Positions 1 to 9,211 of a stretch of 64,000 nt of DNA are shown one piece after another. The notes under the pieces are model-generated. The model made no database searches. It saw only the letters and a list, made by a program, of their open reading frames with translations, and was not told the DNA's origin. Numbering within the stretch: position 1 is the first letter of the stretch; the number at the start of each line of letters is the position of its first letter. Source of the stretch: Halobacillus litoralis (GTDB lineage: Bacteria; Bacillota; Bacilli; Bacillales; Halobacillaceae); NCBI RefSeq assembly GCF_020524085.2, contig NZ_CP129016.1, forward strand, positions 1,420,001 to 1,484,000, read 5' to 3'. A program made the translations under genes and the position numbers.

Positions 1-85
1 GATGTTCATGACATCACACATAAAGGAGGGAATAATCGAATTTATGTAAACGCTGTCTATTTGGCGAATTATTTGAAAAATGCTG

Positions 86-114
86 TTGTATTTGTATGAC
101 CCCCGTGTTATGAT
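86..114 (+). promoter_or_regulatory. Predicted sigma-A promoter of the first sugar cluster
   Basis: A -35 box TTGTAT (86-91) and a -10 box TATGAT (109-114) are separated by 17 bp. The start point would be near 121, leaving a leader of about 200 nt before the binding-protein gene. Both LacI-type operators lie downstream of it, which suits repression by blocking initiation or elongation. Upstream, 1-85 holds no gene I can assign and may contain the end of a gene outside the window. Confidence 0.5.
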
Positions 115-142
115 TTACTCAACTTCATTAATCAATGAATTT

Positions 143-160
143 TGTGCAAACGTATTCACA
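143..160. promoter_or_regulatory. LacI-family operator 1
   Basis: TGTGCAAACGTATTCACA is a near-perfect 18-bp inverted repeat with the central AACGT typical of LacI/GalR-family operators. It lies just after the predicted start point. The LacI-type gene at 3560-4600 in the same operon is the likely ligand. Confidence 0.6.
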
Positions 161-223
161 TCTTAATCAATAGCACTTTTTATACTCATTGTGGACAAGC
201 TGATGAGTTTTTTAACTGCCATT

Positions 224-241
224 TGCGCAAACGTATGCGCT
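224..241. promoter_or_regulatory. LacI-family operator 2
   Basis: The core GCGCAAACGTATGCGC is an almost perfect inverted repeat sharing GCAAACGTAT with the operator at 143-160. The two centres are about 81 bp apart, roughly eight helical turns, which would allow looping by a tetrameric or paired repressor (inference). Confidence 0.6.
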
Positions 242-282
242 CGGGTTTCACAAGTTGAAAAACTCTTTTCTTAGATGTGGTT

Positions 283-296
283 TGTAAGCGGATTCA
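283..296. promoter_or_regulatory. cre site (CcpA box)
   Basis: TGTAAGCGGATTCA matches the catabolite-responsive element consensus TGWAANCGNTNWCA with one mismatch. It lies about 30 bp before the start codon of the binding-protein gene, a roadblock position. Confidence 0.5.
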
Positions 297-325
297 AAGA
301 TTAATAATAAATAGGGGTGGATGAA

Positions 326-1633
326 ATGAAAAGAAACAAATTTTATTCTGGGATTGCGACAGCATTGTTGGCGTCCACTGTAGCTCTTTCTGGTTGTTCA
401 TTTGGTTCAGACGACAGCAGCAGTTCAGATGACAATGCTTCAGGCGATGCCGTTACTGTCGATGTCTTTCAGTTCAAAGTAGAGTTCAAGGACCAGTTTG
501 AAGAGCTTGTCTCCATGTACGAAGAAGAAAACCCGGACGTGAACATCAACGTTAAAACCGTTGGTGGAGGAAACGACTACGGGGCTTCCTTGAAGACATC
601 TTTCTCTTCTGGAGAAGAGCCTGACATCTTCAACGTCGGTGGACCGACAGATGTCGATGAATATGAGAAATACTTAGCGGACCTTTCGGATACAGATGCA
701 GCAAATGCAGCTCTTGAAGGCACACTTTCCGGCGTATCTCGTAATGATCAAGTGTTAGGTCTTCCTTTCAACCAGGAAGGATACGGACTTCTTTACAACA
801 AGAAAGTTTTTGAAGAAGCAGGAATCAATGCTGAAGAAATCACAACATTTGAAGCTCTAGAAGAAGCTGTTCAAACGTTGGAAGATCAAAAAGGTGAGCT
901 TGGAATCGATGCACCATTTGCCTTCCCGGCTAAAGAGAAGTGGGTCATCGGTAACCACTTAGCCAATGCGTATATCGCAGATGAATTCAACAATGACATT
1001 ATGGAAGCTTATGAAGCGGACACGATTGAGTTCCAAATGGGTGACCAAATGAAGCGTTTCGTCGACCTTCAAAATGAGTATTCTGTTCAACCGACACTCA
1101 GCCTTGACTACTCTCAACAAGTTGAAGAAAACTTCTCTCTTGGGAAAGTTGCGATGATTCAGCAAGGGAACTGGGTTTACAACACAGTTGAATCCATGGA
1201 TCCTGAATTTGCTGAGAACAACGTCGGAATTCTTCCAATCCCTGTAGAGGGTTACGAAGGAAGCATCCCAGTCGGTGTACCAAACTACTGGGTTGTGAAC
1301 AAAGAGTCTGAAGAAGAAGTGGTACAAGCAAGTAAGGACTTCTTAGATTGGATGTACACTTCTGAAAAAGGAAAGCAATTCGTAACGGAAGAATTCAAGT
1401 TCATCCCTGCATACGAAGGGTATGAAGATCAGGAAATTGCAGATCCGATTTCTCAGGAAATCTATGAGTATGCAAACGAAGGCAACACACTTGGATGGGT
1501 CTTCCTTGGCGCGCCGACTGGCTGGACTGAAGACGCGTTCGGAGTAGCTGTACAAGAATACCTTGCTGGAGACATCAGCTGGGAAGAAGTAGAACAAAGA
1601 GCAACAAAAGCTTGGGAAGATGCTCGTCAATAA
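326..1633 (+). CDS. ABC sugar transporter substrate-binding lipoprotein (family 1)
   Basis: A 435-residue extracytoplasmic solute-binding protein that would capture a sugar or oligosaccharide at the outer membrane face and hand it to the permeases at 1811-3495. The N-terminus is a lipoprotein signal: basic MKRNK, a hydrophobic stretch, then the lipobox LSGC, followed by a Ser/Asp-rich linker. The body has the MsmE/MalE-like layout. The ATG at 326 is preferred over the in-frame GTG at 317, which lies within the GGGGTGG ribosome binding site. The mature protein is very acidic, as in halophile-leaning Bacillaceae. Substrate cannot be told from sequence; neighbouring ThuA and dehydrogenases suggest a disaccharide or glycoside. 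A stable hairpin follows the gene. Confidence 0.9.
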   Translation: MKRNKFYSGIATALLASTVALSGCSFGSDDSSSSDDNASGDAVTVDVFQFKVEFKDQFEELVSMYEEENPDVNINVKTVGGGNDYGASLKTSFSSGEEPDIFNVGGPTDVDEYEKYLADLSDTDAANAALEGTLSGVSRNDQVLGLPFNQEGYGLLYNKKVFEEAGINAEEITTFEALEEAVQTLEDQKGELGIDAPFAFPAKEKWVIGNHLANAYIADEFNNDIMEAYEADTIEFQMGDQMKRFVDLQNEYSVQPTLSLDYSQQVEENFSLGKVAMIQQGNWVYNTVESMDPEFAENNVGILPIPVEGYEGSIPVGVPNYWVVNKESEEEVVQASKDFLDWMYTSEKGKQFVTEEFKFIPAYEGYEDQEIADPISQEIYEYANEGNTLGWVFLGAPTGWTEDAFGVAVQEYLAGDISWEEVEQRATKAWEDARQ

Positions 1634-1647
1634 GCAGTAGAATTGGA

Positions 1648-1676
1648 ACCAGTAAGGGCTTGCTGCCCTTACTGGT
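1648..1676 (+). terminator. Intercistronic stem-loop after the binding-protein gene
   Basis: A perfect 12-bp stem, ACCAGTAAGGGC paired with its complement around a 5-nt loop, lacks a U-run. It more likely protects the upstream mRNA or causes partial termination than ends the operon. This would give more binding protein than permease, as is common for ABC importers. Confidence 0.6.
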
Positions 1677-1810
1677 ACTATAAAAGATCCCCTCTATTAG
1701 GATATTTAAATAGGTAAGTATGTTAATAGATGGGATGTTTTATCCAATCATATGAAATCGATATCATAACGTGCGGTTCGCACCGCTTAAAGTATTGGAG
1801 GAGTAATTAC

Positions 1811-2671
1811 ATGCAGAATCGAAGTTTATCTTTCTGGTTGTTCCTGACGCCGGTAATCATGGGTCTTGGTATAGTCGTCGTCATTCCATTCTTATATGGT
1901 CTCTTCTATTCCTTCACGGATTGGAACGGGATTACAGCAAATGCATTCATAGGTTTTGAGAATTACATTAAACTTTTCCAAGAAAGTGAATTCATGGATT
2001 CGATTTGGTTTACGGTGAAATTTGCCGTTGTAACCGTCATCCTTTTGAACATCATGGGCCTTGGGCTGGCTCTTCTTGTTACTCGTAATATCAAGTCAGG
2101 CAACCTTTTGCGGACTGTATTCTTTATGCCGAACTTGATCGGTGGTCTGATTTTAGGGTTTATCTGGCAGTTTATCTTCATCAGCGTATTTGGGGATATT
2201 GCCGGTCTTACTGGAATCGAAGGATTGAACGGTTGGCTTTCTACGACGAACACAGGTTTCTGGGGCCTTGTCATCCTGACTGCATGGCAGATGGCTGGGT
2301 ATATCATGATCATTTACATTGCTTACCTTGAAAACATTCCAAAAGAATTGATTGAAGCAGCGAAAATTGATGGAGCAAGCAGCTTCCAACGCTTCAAAAA
2401 CATCACGTTCCCGCTCGTTGCACCGGCATTCACGGTCAGTATGTTCTTGACGCTTTCCATGGCCTTCAAGATCTATGATCAGAACTTGTCCCTGACAAAT
2501 GGCGGACCATTTAACTCGACGCAAATGGTAGCGATGGAAATTGTACGTACGGCGTTCTCTGATAATCAAATGGCTTACGCTCAGGCCAAAGCTGTGATCT
2601 TCTTCTTGATCGTTGCTGTCATAGCATTGACGCAAGTGTATTACAACAAGAAACGGGAGGTTGAGATGTAA
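1811..2671 (+). CDS. ABC sugar transporter permease, MalF/MsmF type
   Basis: A 286-residue inner-membrane permease with about six hydrophobic segments. The EAA-type loop for the ATPase is visible as EAAKIDGASSFQRFKNITFP. The ATG at 1811 has GGAGGAG 8 nt upstream; an in-frame extension to 1730 has no ribosome binding site and would put a polar tail before the first membrane helix. The stop codon shares its last base with the start of the next permease, so the two are translationally coupled. No ATP-binding subunit lies nearby, so a shared MsmX-like ATPase is expected. Confidence 0.9.
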   Translation: MQNRSLSFWLFLTPVIMGLGIVVVIPFLYGLFYSFTDWNGITANAFIGFENYIKLFQESEFMDSIWFTVKFAVVTVILLNIMGLGLALLVTRNIKSGNLLRTVFFMPNLIGGLILGFIWQFIFISVFGDIAGLTGIEGLNGWLSTTNTGFWGLVILTAWQMAGYIMIIYIAYLENIPKELIEAAKIDGASSFQRFKNITFPLVAPAFTVSMFLTLSMAFKIYDQNLSLTNGGPFNSTQMVAMEIVRTAFSDNQMAYAQAKAVIFFLIVAVIALTQVYYNKKREVEM

Positions 2672-3495
2672 TGAAAAAGAATAAAGAAAAACGGAATTTA
2701 ATTTCCATTGAAATTCTCGGCCTTCTGCTTGGTCTCATCTGGATTGCGCCTTTCTATTTGATGATTGTCAATGCATTCAAAACAAAGCGGGACATCTTTT
2801 CTGGCGTTCTCGGATTCCCTGAAGAAGCCGTATTCTCAAACTTTGTAGAAGCATTCATCGATTTGGCCTTCTTGAAGTCGCTGTTTAACTCTGTTTTGAT
2901 TACAGGTTTGAGTATCGCTATCATCATCCTGTTCTCTTCTATGGCTGGGTATGCATTAGCAAGGAACAAAAGTAAACTCAGCGGCATCATCTTTTTCATC
3001 TTCGTTGCTGCGATGTTGATCCCATTCCAGTCAGTCATGATTCCACTCGTCTCTATTTTCGGGCAAGCGGACATGTTGAACGCTGGTGGATTGATCTTCA
3101 TGTACCTTGGTTTCGGTTGTAGTTTGTCGATCTTCCTATATCACGGAGCGATGACAGGGATATCGAAATCCATGGATGAAGCGGCCATCATCGATGGAGC
3201 GAACCGTTTTCAAACGTTCTGGTACATCATTTTCCCATTGTTAAAGCCGATTTCCGTGACCGTAGCGATCTTGAACGTCATTTGGATCTGGAACGATTAC
3301 CTACTACCTTCCCTTGTATTGAGTGAATCCAATGCGACGATTCCATTGAAGATGTTCTACTTCTTCGGTCAATATACGAAACAATGGCACTTGGCACTTG
3401 CAGGTCTGACGATCGCCATCCTGCCGGTCATCATCGGCTACTTCTTCGCACAAAAACAAATCATCAACGGCGTATCCGAAGGTGCTGTCAAATAA
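2671..3495 (+). CDS. ABC sugar transporter permease, MalG/MsmG type
   Basis: A 274-residue partner permease with about six membrane segments. The coupling loop reads EAAIIDGANRFQTFWYIIFP, close to that of its partner at 1811-2671. It would form the heterodimeric pore with that partner. The terminal ISGV/INGVSEGAVK-like end is typical of MalG-type subunits. Substrate is unknown. Confidence 0.9.
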   Translation: MKKNKEKRNLISIEILGLLLGLIWIAPFYLMIVNAFKTKRDIFSGVLGFPEEAVFSNFVEAFIDLAFLKSLFNSVLITGLSIAIIILFSSMAGYALARNKSKLSGIIFFIFVAAMLIPFQSVMIPLVSIFGQADMLNAGGLIFMYLGFGCSLSIFLYHGAMTGISKSMDEAAIIDGANRFQTFWYIIFPLLKPISVTVAILNVIWIWNDYLLPSLVLSESNATIPLKMFYFFGQYTKQWHLALAGLTIAILPVIIGYFFAQKQIINGVSEGAVK

Positions 3496-3559
3496 GCATT
3501 CCATACAATGGGTTTGAATTAGAAAATGAAAGATGAATAGAGGAAAGGAGGCGATGGGC

Positions 3560-4600
3560 GTGTCTGTCACGATTAAAGATGTGGCGAGAGTTGCGAATGT
3601 CGCTCCTTCTACGGTATCCAGAGTCATCTCCGATAGTCCGCGGATCAGTGAACGGACAAAGCGGAAAGTGAGAAAAGTGATGGAGGAACTGGGGTATCAC
3701 ATCAATTACAACGGCCGTGTCCTCGTCAGTCAATCGACGCAGACAATCGGCATTGTAACCAAAGTTTCTACCGTCCACTCTTTCGATAACCCCTTTTTCT
3801 CAGAATTGTTGAGGGGAATCAGTGATGCATGTCATGAAGAGGATTACAGCATTTATTTGACGACAGGCAACACGGAAGAAGCGATTTTTAAAGAAGTTGT
3901 CAAAATGGTGCAAGGCAAGCGGGTCGATGGTGTCATCGTCTTGTACTCCCGTGAAGATGATCAAGTCGTCCCATACTTGCGGGATTGCAACTTTCCTTTC
4001 GTGATGGTCGGTAAACCTGTGAATCGAGCAGGTGAAACGATGTTTGTAGATAATGACAACATCCTCGCAAGTAAAGAAGTGACCGACCATTTAATTCAAC
4101 TGGGTCATGAGAGGATCGGCTTTATCGGAGGCGACTACCATTTTGAAGTAGCGCGGGACCGTTTAGAAGGATTTCGACAAGCTTTGGCGAATGGTCATTT
4201 AGAAGAGGACAAGAACTTACAAAAAAATATCCAATCCGGACTGGCGGATGCCGATCAAGTGGTGGAGGAATTGTTGCAGGTGAAGGATCCACCGACGGGC
4301 CTTGTCATCACAGATGACTATAATGCATTGACTGTCATGAGAGCTTTAACCTCCAAAGGTTTGAAGCTGCCGGAGGATATGAGCATCGTCGGTTTCAACA
4401 ACACGATGATTGCCCGTTTATCTAATCCTGCACTCACAACAGTAGATACGCAGTCGTTTCAATTGGGCCATGAATCAGCCAGAAGCTTGATCGATTTATT
4501 GAACCGGCCGGACATGATCAAAAAAAGTGTGATCATCCCGACGGTCATCGTCGAACGGGATTCCTGTCACCCAAGGAAAGCGATCAAACAAACGGATTAA
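3560..4600 (+). CDS. LacI-family transcriptional repressor
   Basis: A 346-residue regulator. The N-terminal helix-turn-helix reads [20 protein letters not shown], followed by a hinge and a periplasmic-binding-like effector domain with IGFIGGD and VGFNNT motifs. I favour the GTG at 3560, eight nt after AAAGGAGG; the ATG at 3554 is only 2 nt from it. It sits inside the sugar operon it probably controls, through the two AACGT-centred palindromes at 143-160 and 224-241. The natural inducer is unknown, probably the imported sugar or a phosphorylated product. Confidence 0.9.
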   Translation: MSVTIKDVARVANVAPSTVSRVISDSPRISERTKRKVRKVMEELGYHINYNGRVLVSQSTQTIGIVTKVSTVHSFDNPFFSELLRGISDACHEEDYSIYLTTGNTEEAIFKEVVKMVQGKRVDGVIVLYSREDDQVVPYLRDCNFPFVMVGKPVNRAGETMFVDNDNILASKEVTDHLIQLGHERIGFIGGDYHFEVARDRLEGFRQALANGHLEEDKNLQKNIQSGLADADQVVEELLQVKDPPTGLVITDDYNALTVMRALTSKGLKLPEDMSIVGFNNTMIARLSNPALTTVDTQSFQLGHESARSLIDLLNRPDMIKKSVIIPTVIVERDSCHPRKAIKQTD

Positions 4601-4650
4601 TTTTTCTCATAGAAAGAAAGCGCTTATTTTTATTGAAAAGGGGAATGAAC

Positions 4651-5373
4651 ATGAACGTACTAGTATGGAATGAAAACCGTCATGAAAAAGAGAACCAGGT
4701 CGTTGCTGATATTTATCCGGAGGGCATTCATAGTGCGATCGCGGATTTCCTTGGGGAAGACCATGAAAATGTAAAAACAGCGACACTGGACGAGGAAGAA
4801 CATGGATTGACAGATGAAGTCCTTGCAGAAACAGATGTACTCGTTTGGTGGGGACACAAAGCCCATGATGAAGTCCAGGATGAAATCGCGGAAAAAGTTA
4901 AGCAGCGCGTACTCGAAGGCATGGGACTTGTCGTTCTTCACTCCGCGCACTTTTCCAAGCCGTTCAAAAAATTGATGGGCACGTCCTGTGACTTGAAATG
5001 GCGTGAAGCGGATGAGAAAGAACGAATCTGGGTCGTTGATCCAAGTCACCCGATCACCGAAGGCATCGGCGAATTCATCGAAATTGAAAAAGAAGAAATG
5101 TACGGTGAACATTTTGATATCCCGACACCTGAAGAATTGATTTTCGTCAGCTGGTTCGAAGGTGGAGAGGTGTTCCGTAGTGGTGCCACTTTCCGTCGTG
5201 GCAGAGGGAAAGTCTTTTACTTCCGTCCGGGACATGAAACGTATCCGACGTATTACAACAAAGAAGTACAAACCGTCATCCGTAATGGTGTGAAATGGGT
5301 AAACAACACGGAAACACCGACACCTGTGTACGGAAATGCACAACCTTTAGAAGAAATTTCAACTAAATCATAA
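4651..5373 (+). CDS. ThuA-like domain protein (trehalose utilisation family)
   Basis: A 240-residue ThuA-family protein with a class I glutamine amidotransferase-like fold. Visible motifs are VLVWNEN at the start, [12 protein letters not shown] near 70-80, [13 protein letters not shown] near 105-115 and the C-terminal [13 protein letters not shown]. ThuA of Sinorhizobium works with a dehydrogenase (ThuB) in a trehalose oxidation route, but its exact reaction is not firmly established. The ATG at 4651 has AAAAGGGG 7 nt away. A weak cre-like GAAAGCGCTT (4616-4625) lies just upstream. Two Gfo/Idh/MocA dehydrogenases follow, the usual partners of ThuA. Confidence 0.85.
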   Translation: MNVLVWNENRHEKENQVVADIYPEGIHSAIADFLGEDHENVKTATLDEEEHGLTDEVLAETDVLVWWGHKAHDEVQDEIAEKVKQRVLEGMGLVVLHSAHFSKPFKKLMGTSCDLKWREADEKERIWVVDPSHPITEGIGEFIEIEKEEMYGEHFDIPTPEELIFVSWFEGGEVFRSGATFRRGRGKVFYFRPGHETYPTYYNKEVQTVIRNGVKWVNNTETPTPVYGNAQPLEEISTKS

Positions 5374-5386
5374 AGGAGCTTTTACT

Positions 5387-6427
5387 ATGTCACCATTGAA
5401 AATTGCTGTAATTGGATGCGGAAGTATTGCTCAAAATCGTCACCTTCCGGAATACGTAGCGAATGAAAATGTAGAAATCAAAGCGGTCTGTGACATTGCC
5501 GAAGAACGGGCGAGAGAAGTAGCCCAGTTGCACGGTGCGACACTTTACACCGATTATGAAGAGCTATTAAAGAAAGAAGAAGTGGACGCCGTTAGCGTCT
5601 GCCTGCCGAACTACTTGCATGCACCGGTTTCCATTGCTGCGCTGAATGCGGGCGCCCATGTCCTTTGTGAGAAGCCGATGGCAACATCTAAAGAAGAAGC
5701 GGAAGAAATGATTCAAGCCGCTGAAAAGAACGGGAAGAAATTGATGATCGCCCACAACCAACGTTTCGTCCCTTCTCACGTAAAAGCGAAGGAACTGATC
5801 GAATCAGGTGACATCGGAAAAGTCTACAGCTTCCGTACGACCTTCGGCCATGGTGGACCAGAAGGATGGAGTGCAGAAGGAGAAGACAGCTGGTTCTTCA
5901 AGAAGGATCAGGCGTTCATCGGTGCCATGGGTGACTTAGGAGTACATAAAGCAGACTTGCTCCGTTACATCCTTGGCGAAGAATTCGTCGATGTGGCAGG
6001 TTTTGTCGAGAACAATGCGAAGAAAGACATTACTGTCGATGATAATGCAGTCTGTATTCTACGTTCTCAATCCGGCGTCGTCGGAACGATGGCAGCAAGC
6101 TGGGCATACAATCCGAATGAAGACAACTCGACAGTGATCTACGGGGAAAAAGGAACGCTTCGCCTTGAAGACGATCCAGAATACTCCTTGGTCGCTCAAT
6201 ACACCAATGGCGATATCGTCAAATATCAACTTGGAAAAATCCAATCCAACGAAGAAGGCGGACAAAGCAATTCTCACGTTATTGACCACTTCGTTGACAG
6301 CATTGTGAATGATACCGAGCCTCTCATCACTGGAGAAGAAGGTATGAAATCACTGGAAGTCATCCTCGGTGCCCTCCGCTCAGGCGAAACGAGACAAATC
6401 AGCAGCCTGGAGAAAGTCACCAAATGA
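5387..6427 (+). CDS. Gfo/Idh/MocA-family NAD(P)-dependent oxidoreductase (first)
   Basis: A 346-residue sugar dehydrogenase. The N-terminal Rossmann fold has GCGSIAQNRHLPEY, and the family signature CEKPMATSKEEAEEM is near residue 95. The C-terminal alpha/beta substrate domain is complete. It probably oxidises a hydroxyl of a sugar or glycoside, as ThuB-like members do. It overlaps the next dehydrogenase by 4 nt (ATGA), so the two are co-translated and may form a hetero-complex or act at successive steps. Confidence 0.88.
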   Translation: MSPLKIAVIGCGSIAQNRHLPEYVANENVEIKAVCDIAEERAREVAQLHGATLYTDYEELLKKEEVDAVSVCLPNYLHAPVSIAALNAGAHVLCEKPMATSKEEAEEMIQAAEKNGKKLMIAHNQRFVPSHVKAKELIESGDIGKVYSFRTTFGHGGPEGWSAEGEDSWFFKKDQAFIGAMGDLGVHKADLLRYILGEEFVDVAGFVENNAKKDITVDDNAVCILRSQSGVVGTMAASWAYNPNEDNSTVIYGEKGTLRLEDDPEYSLVAQYTNGDIVKYQLGKIQSNEEGGQSNSHVIDHFVDSIVNDTEPLITGEEGMKSLEVILGALRSGETRQISSLEKVTK

Positions 6428-7461
6428 CACGTTTAAAAATGGGAATCATCGGAGTAGGGGGAATTGCCCAAGGACGGCATATTCCCTCTTTCCTTGATTT
6501 AAAAGACAAAGTGGAGCTGACGGCTGTCCGGGATGTGAATGTAGAACGAGCGGAAGAAGTAGCCGAAGCCCACGAGATTCCCTACGTTTTCAAAGAATAT
6601 AAGGATCTATTTTCAAAAGTCGATGCGGTCACGATTTGTACGCCGAACAAGTTTCATGCGGAGATTTCCATTGCCGCCCTTGAAGCTGGCGTACACGTGT
6701 TATGTGAAAAGCCGATGGCGATTACGACAGAGGAATGCGAAGCGATGATGGAAGCGGCAGAAAAGAATGACCGTCTTTTATCGATTGCCTATCATTACCG
6801 GTACACACCGGAAGCGCAGCTGGCTAAAAAAGCAACCCTCAATAATGAAATTGGAGATCCTCTCGTAACGAGAGTCCAGGCGATGCGACGCCGGAAAGTC
6901 CCAGGTTGGGGCGTGTTCACGAACAAAGATTTGCAAGGTGGCGGCAGTCTGATCGATTTCGGCTGTCATTTGCTCGACCTTGCGCTTTGGCTTCTCGATG
7001 ATCCCAAACCTGTCGAGGTGATGGGACGTACGTATGACCGTCTAAGCAAGACTCCAGGACAGGTGAACGACTGGGGAGCATTCGATCATGAATCGTTCAA
7101 CGTTGATGATCATGTGACCAGTTACATTACCTTTGAAAATGGAGAGTCCATGCAGTTTGAATGCTCCTGGGCGGCCAACATTAAGGAAGACCACACATCG
7201 CTTTCGATTTCTGGTGTCGACGGTGGACTCAGTGTCTATCCCTTTGAACTCTACCAAGCTAAATACGGCGCTTTACTCGATAGTACGGCGAAAATCCGGG
7301 AAGGTGAGCCGACCCCTGGTCTTGCTCAGGCGGAAAATTTTATCGACAGCTGTTTAGGAAATGACGAATTAGTCGTGAAACCAGAACAAGCGTTGAAGGT
7401 AACGAAATTGATGGAAGCGATCTATCAAAGCAGTGAAACAGGTACAAGTGTGAAACTATAA
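6424..7461 (+). CDS. Gfo/Idh/MocA-family NAD(P)-dependent oxidoreductase (second)
   Basis: A 345-residue paralogue of the preceding gene. It has the Rossmann motif GVGGIAQGRHIPSF and the signature CEKPMAITTEECEAM, followed by a substrate domain with GGGSLIDFGCHLLDLALWLL. Sequence divergence from its neighbour suggests a different substrate or a reduction step in a C3-oxidation/reduction cycle (inference). Its ATG overlaps the stop of the upstream gene. Confidence 0.88.
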   Translation: MTRLKMGIIGVGGIAQGRHIPSFLDLKDKVELTAVRDVNVERAEEVAEAHEIPYVFKEYKDLFSKVDAVTICTPNKFHAEISIAALEAGVHVLCEKPMAITTEECEAMMEAAEKNDRLLSIAYHYRYTPEAQLAKKATLNNEIGDPLVTRVQAMRRRKVPGWGVFTNKDLQGGGSLIDFGCHLLDLALWLLDDPKPVEVMGRTYDRLSKTPGQVNDWGAFDHESFNVDDHVTSYITFENGESMQFECSWAANIKEDHTSLSISGVDGGLSVYPFELYQAKYGALLDSTAKIREGEPTPGLAQAENFIDSCLGNDELVVKPEQALKVTKLMEAIYQSSETGTSVKL

Positions 7462-7483
7462 ACCTAGCAGGAGGAGATTGTTC

Positions 7484-8452
7484 ATGAAATTAGGCGTTTT
7501 TGCTGTATTATTTTCCGATAAATCATTTGAAGAAATGTTGGACCACGCGAAAGAAGCAGGCTTGAAAGCGGTCGAAATCGGGACAGGCGGCTACCCTGGT
7601 AATGCTCACTGTAACGTAGATGAGCTCCTTGAAAGTGAAGAGAAACGAAATGAGTACTTAAAGAAGGTCCATGACCGCGGGCTTACAATCAGTGCCTTCA
7701 GCTGTCACGGCAACCCGGTTTCACCGGATAAAGCCTTCGCAGAAGAGTCCCATGAAGCGTTTGTAAAATCAGTAAGACTGGCAAGCTTGATGGATGTCCC
7801 TGTTGTAAACACCTTCTCAGGTACACCGGGCGGACACGAAAACGATACAGCTCCGAACTGGCCGGTCACTCCATGGCCTCCGGAGTATTCAGATGTGTTA
7901 GAATGGCAGTGGAATGAAAAACTGATCCCTTACTGGAAAGAACAAGGGAAGTTTGCTGAAGAACATAACGTAAAAGTCGGTCTTGAACTGCATGCGGGAT
8001 TCCTTGTCCATACGCCTTACACGATGTTGAAGCTTCGTGAAGCAACCAGTGACGCCATCGGGGCAAACCTTGATCCAAGTCACTTGTGGTGGCAGGGCAT
8101 CGATCCAGTAGCAGCTATCAAGATTTTGGGTAAAGAAAATGCCATCCACCACTTCCATGCGAAAGACACGTACATCGATCAGGATAACGTCAACATGTAC
8201 GGTTTGACAGACATGCAGAATTACGGAAACGTGCAGACACGCGCCTGGAGTTTCCGCTCCGTTGGTTACGGACACGGAATTGAAGAATGGTCTAACATCA
8301 TCAGTGCTCTTCGTACGTACGGCTACGATCATGTCGTAAGTATCGAGCACGAAGATCCGATCATGTCAATCAACGAAGGATTCAATCAAGCCGTGAAAAA
8401 TTTGAAATCCGTGCTGATTGAAGAACCGGCAACGGAGATGTGGTGGGCGTAA
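7484..8452 (+). CDS. Sugar phosphate isomerase/epimerase family (TIM barrel)
   Basis: A 322-residue xylose-isomerase-like TIM barrel. Putative metal ligands appear as VGLELHAGF, NLDPSHLWW, HHFHAKD and VSIEHED, in the order expected for IolE/hydroxypyruvate-isomerase relatives. The ATG at 7484 follows GGAGGAG; an in-frame TTG lies 6 nt earlier. Members beside ThuA and Gfo/Idh/MocA genes may isomerise or cleave keto-sugars, but the substrate here is unproven. It is followed by a strong terminator. Confidence 0.87.
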   Translation: MKLGVFAVLFSDKSFEEMLDHAKEAGLKAVEIGTGGYPGNAHCNVDELLESEEKRNEYLKKVHDRGLTISAFSCHGNPVSPDKAFAEESHEAFVKSVRLASLMDVPVVNTFSGTPGGHENDTAPNWPVTPWPPEYSDVLEWQWNEKLIPYWKEQGKFAEEHNVKVGLELHAGFLVHTPYTMLKLREATSDAIGANLDPSHLWWQGIDPVAAIKILGKENAIHHFHAKDTYIDQDNVNMYGLTDMQNYGNVQTRAWSFRSVGYGHGIEEWSNIISALRTYGYDHVVSIEHEDPIMSINEGFNQAVKNLKSVLIEEPATEMWWA

Positions 8453-8463
8453 CTAGGAAATGA

Positions 8464-8497
8464 CAAAACCCCTCAGACTTTTGAGGGGGTTTTTTAT
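8464..8497 (+). terminator. Rho-independent terminator after the sugar catabolic genes
   Basis: AACCCCTCAGACTTTTGAGG is the main part of a stem (CCCCTCA with TGAGGGG) followed by a run of six to seven T. It separates the isomerase gene from the yesL-like gene. Confidence 0.85.
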
Positions 8498-8514
8498 TGA
8501 GGAAGGGGAAGATT

Positions 8515-9211
8515 ATGAAACAGTCATCAGGAATCAGAGGCGGATTATACGCCGTCAGCGAATGGATCAGTAAGTTCGCATTGACCAACTTGCAGTGGAC
8601 CGTGTTCAATCTGCCTGTCGCACTATTATTATTGAGCTTATTGAACGTGGGAGACATACAGGAATTGTGGTATTTGCTGCCGCCGCTTGTCCTTTTGCTG
8701 CCTTTCATCTTTTTCCCCGCCACGACCGCCATGTTTGCAAAGGCGCGCGACTGGGTGAGGAAAGATCATAAAGAAACCGCTGATCGCTCTTACCTCAGCT
8801 ATTACAAAGAGAATTACAAAAACAGCATGAAGGCTGGAATCGTTCTTACCATTCTGTGGAGTGTGCTCGCCGCCGATCTTTATTATTTTTCTACGACGAG
8901 TTCCTTGCTCATGAATCTGTTTCTTATCTTGGTAATCCTGCTTTTTGTTTACACGATTAACACATTCAGTACGCTCGTCCATTTTAATTTGAAAGTAGGA
9001 GCGGCGCTGAAAAAAAGCGTTTATGCTTACGTTTGTCAGTCCGGTGTTGTTTTTGACGGTTGCCATCAGTTCGGGATTCATTCTGGCTGTCAGTCTGTAC
9101 ATCTTCCCGCTAATCATCCCGATCTTCACCGGATCCATCATCGCCTTTCTCGCTTTCTCCGCCTACTACAGGCTATATTTAAAACTGAATAATATGGAAA
9201 ATAATGTATGA
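8515..9211 (+). CDS. YesL-like (DUF624) membrane protein, frameshifted
   Basis: A predicted membrane protein of the DUF624/YesL family, often found in sugar ABC operons; its role is unknown. The first frame runs through LNVGDIQELWYLLPPLVLLL and several membrane segments up to about 9010. After that the matching C-terminus (LTFVSPVLFLTVAISSGF) is in the next frame. Reading A7 at 9010-9016 as A6 gives one 231-residue protein continuing LKKAFMLTFVSP, so the break is a single-base insertion in a homopolymer. The ATG at 8515 follows GGAAGGGGA. The stop codon lies inside a REP-like palindrome that also acts as terminator. Confidence 0.75.

Noticed and set aside
22..48. A strong ribosome binding site (AAAGGAGGG) followed by an ATG directly joined to TAA
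   Set aside because: A start-stop pair is not a meaningful gene; the stop is more likely the end of a gene that begins outside the window, and too little sequence remains to judge.
88..101. TATTTGTATGACCC, resembling the REP half-element tail GGTCATACAAATA on the minus strand
   Set aside because: Only about 12-13 bases match and the ACCAGG part is missing; it overlaps the predicted promoter and may be chance.
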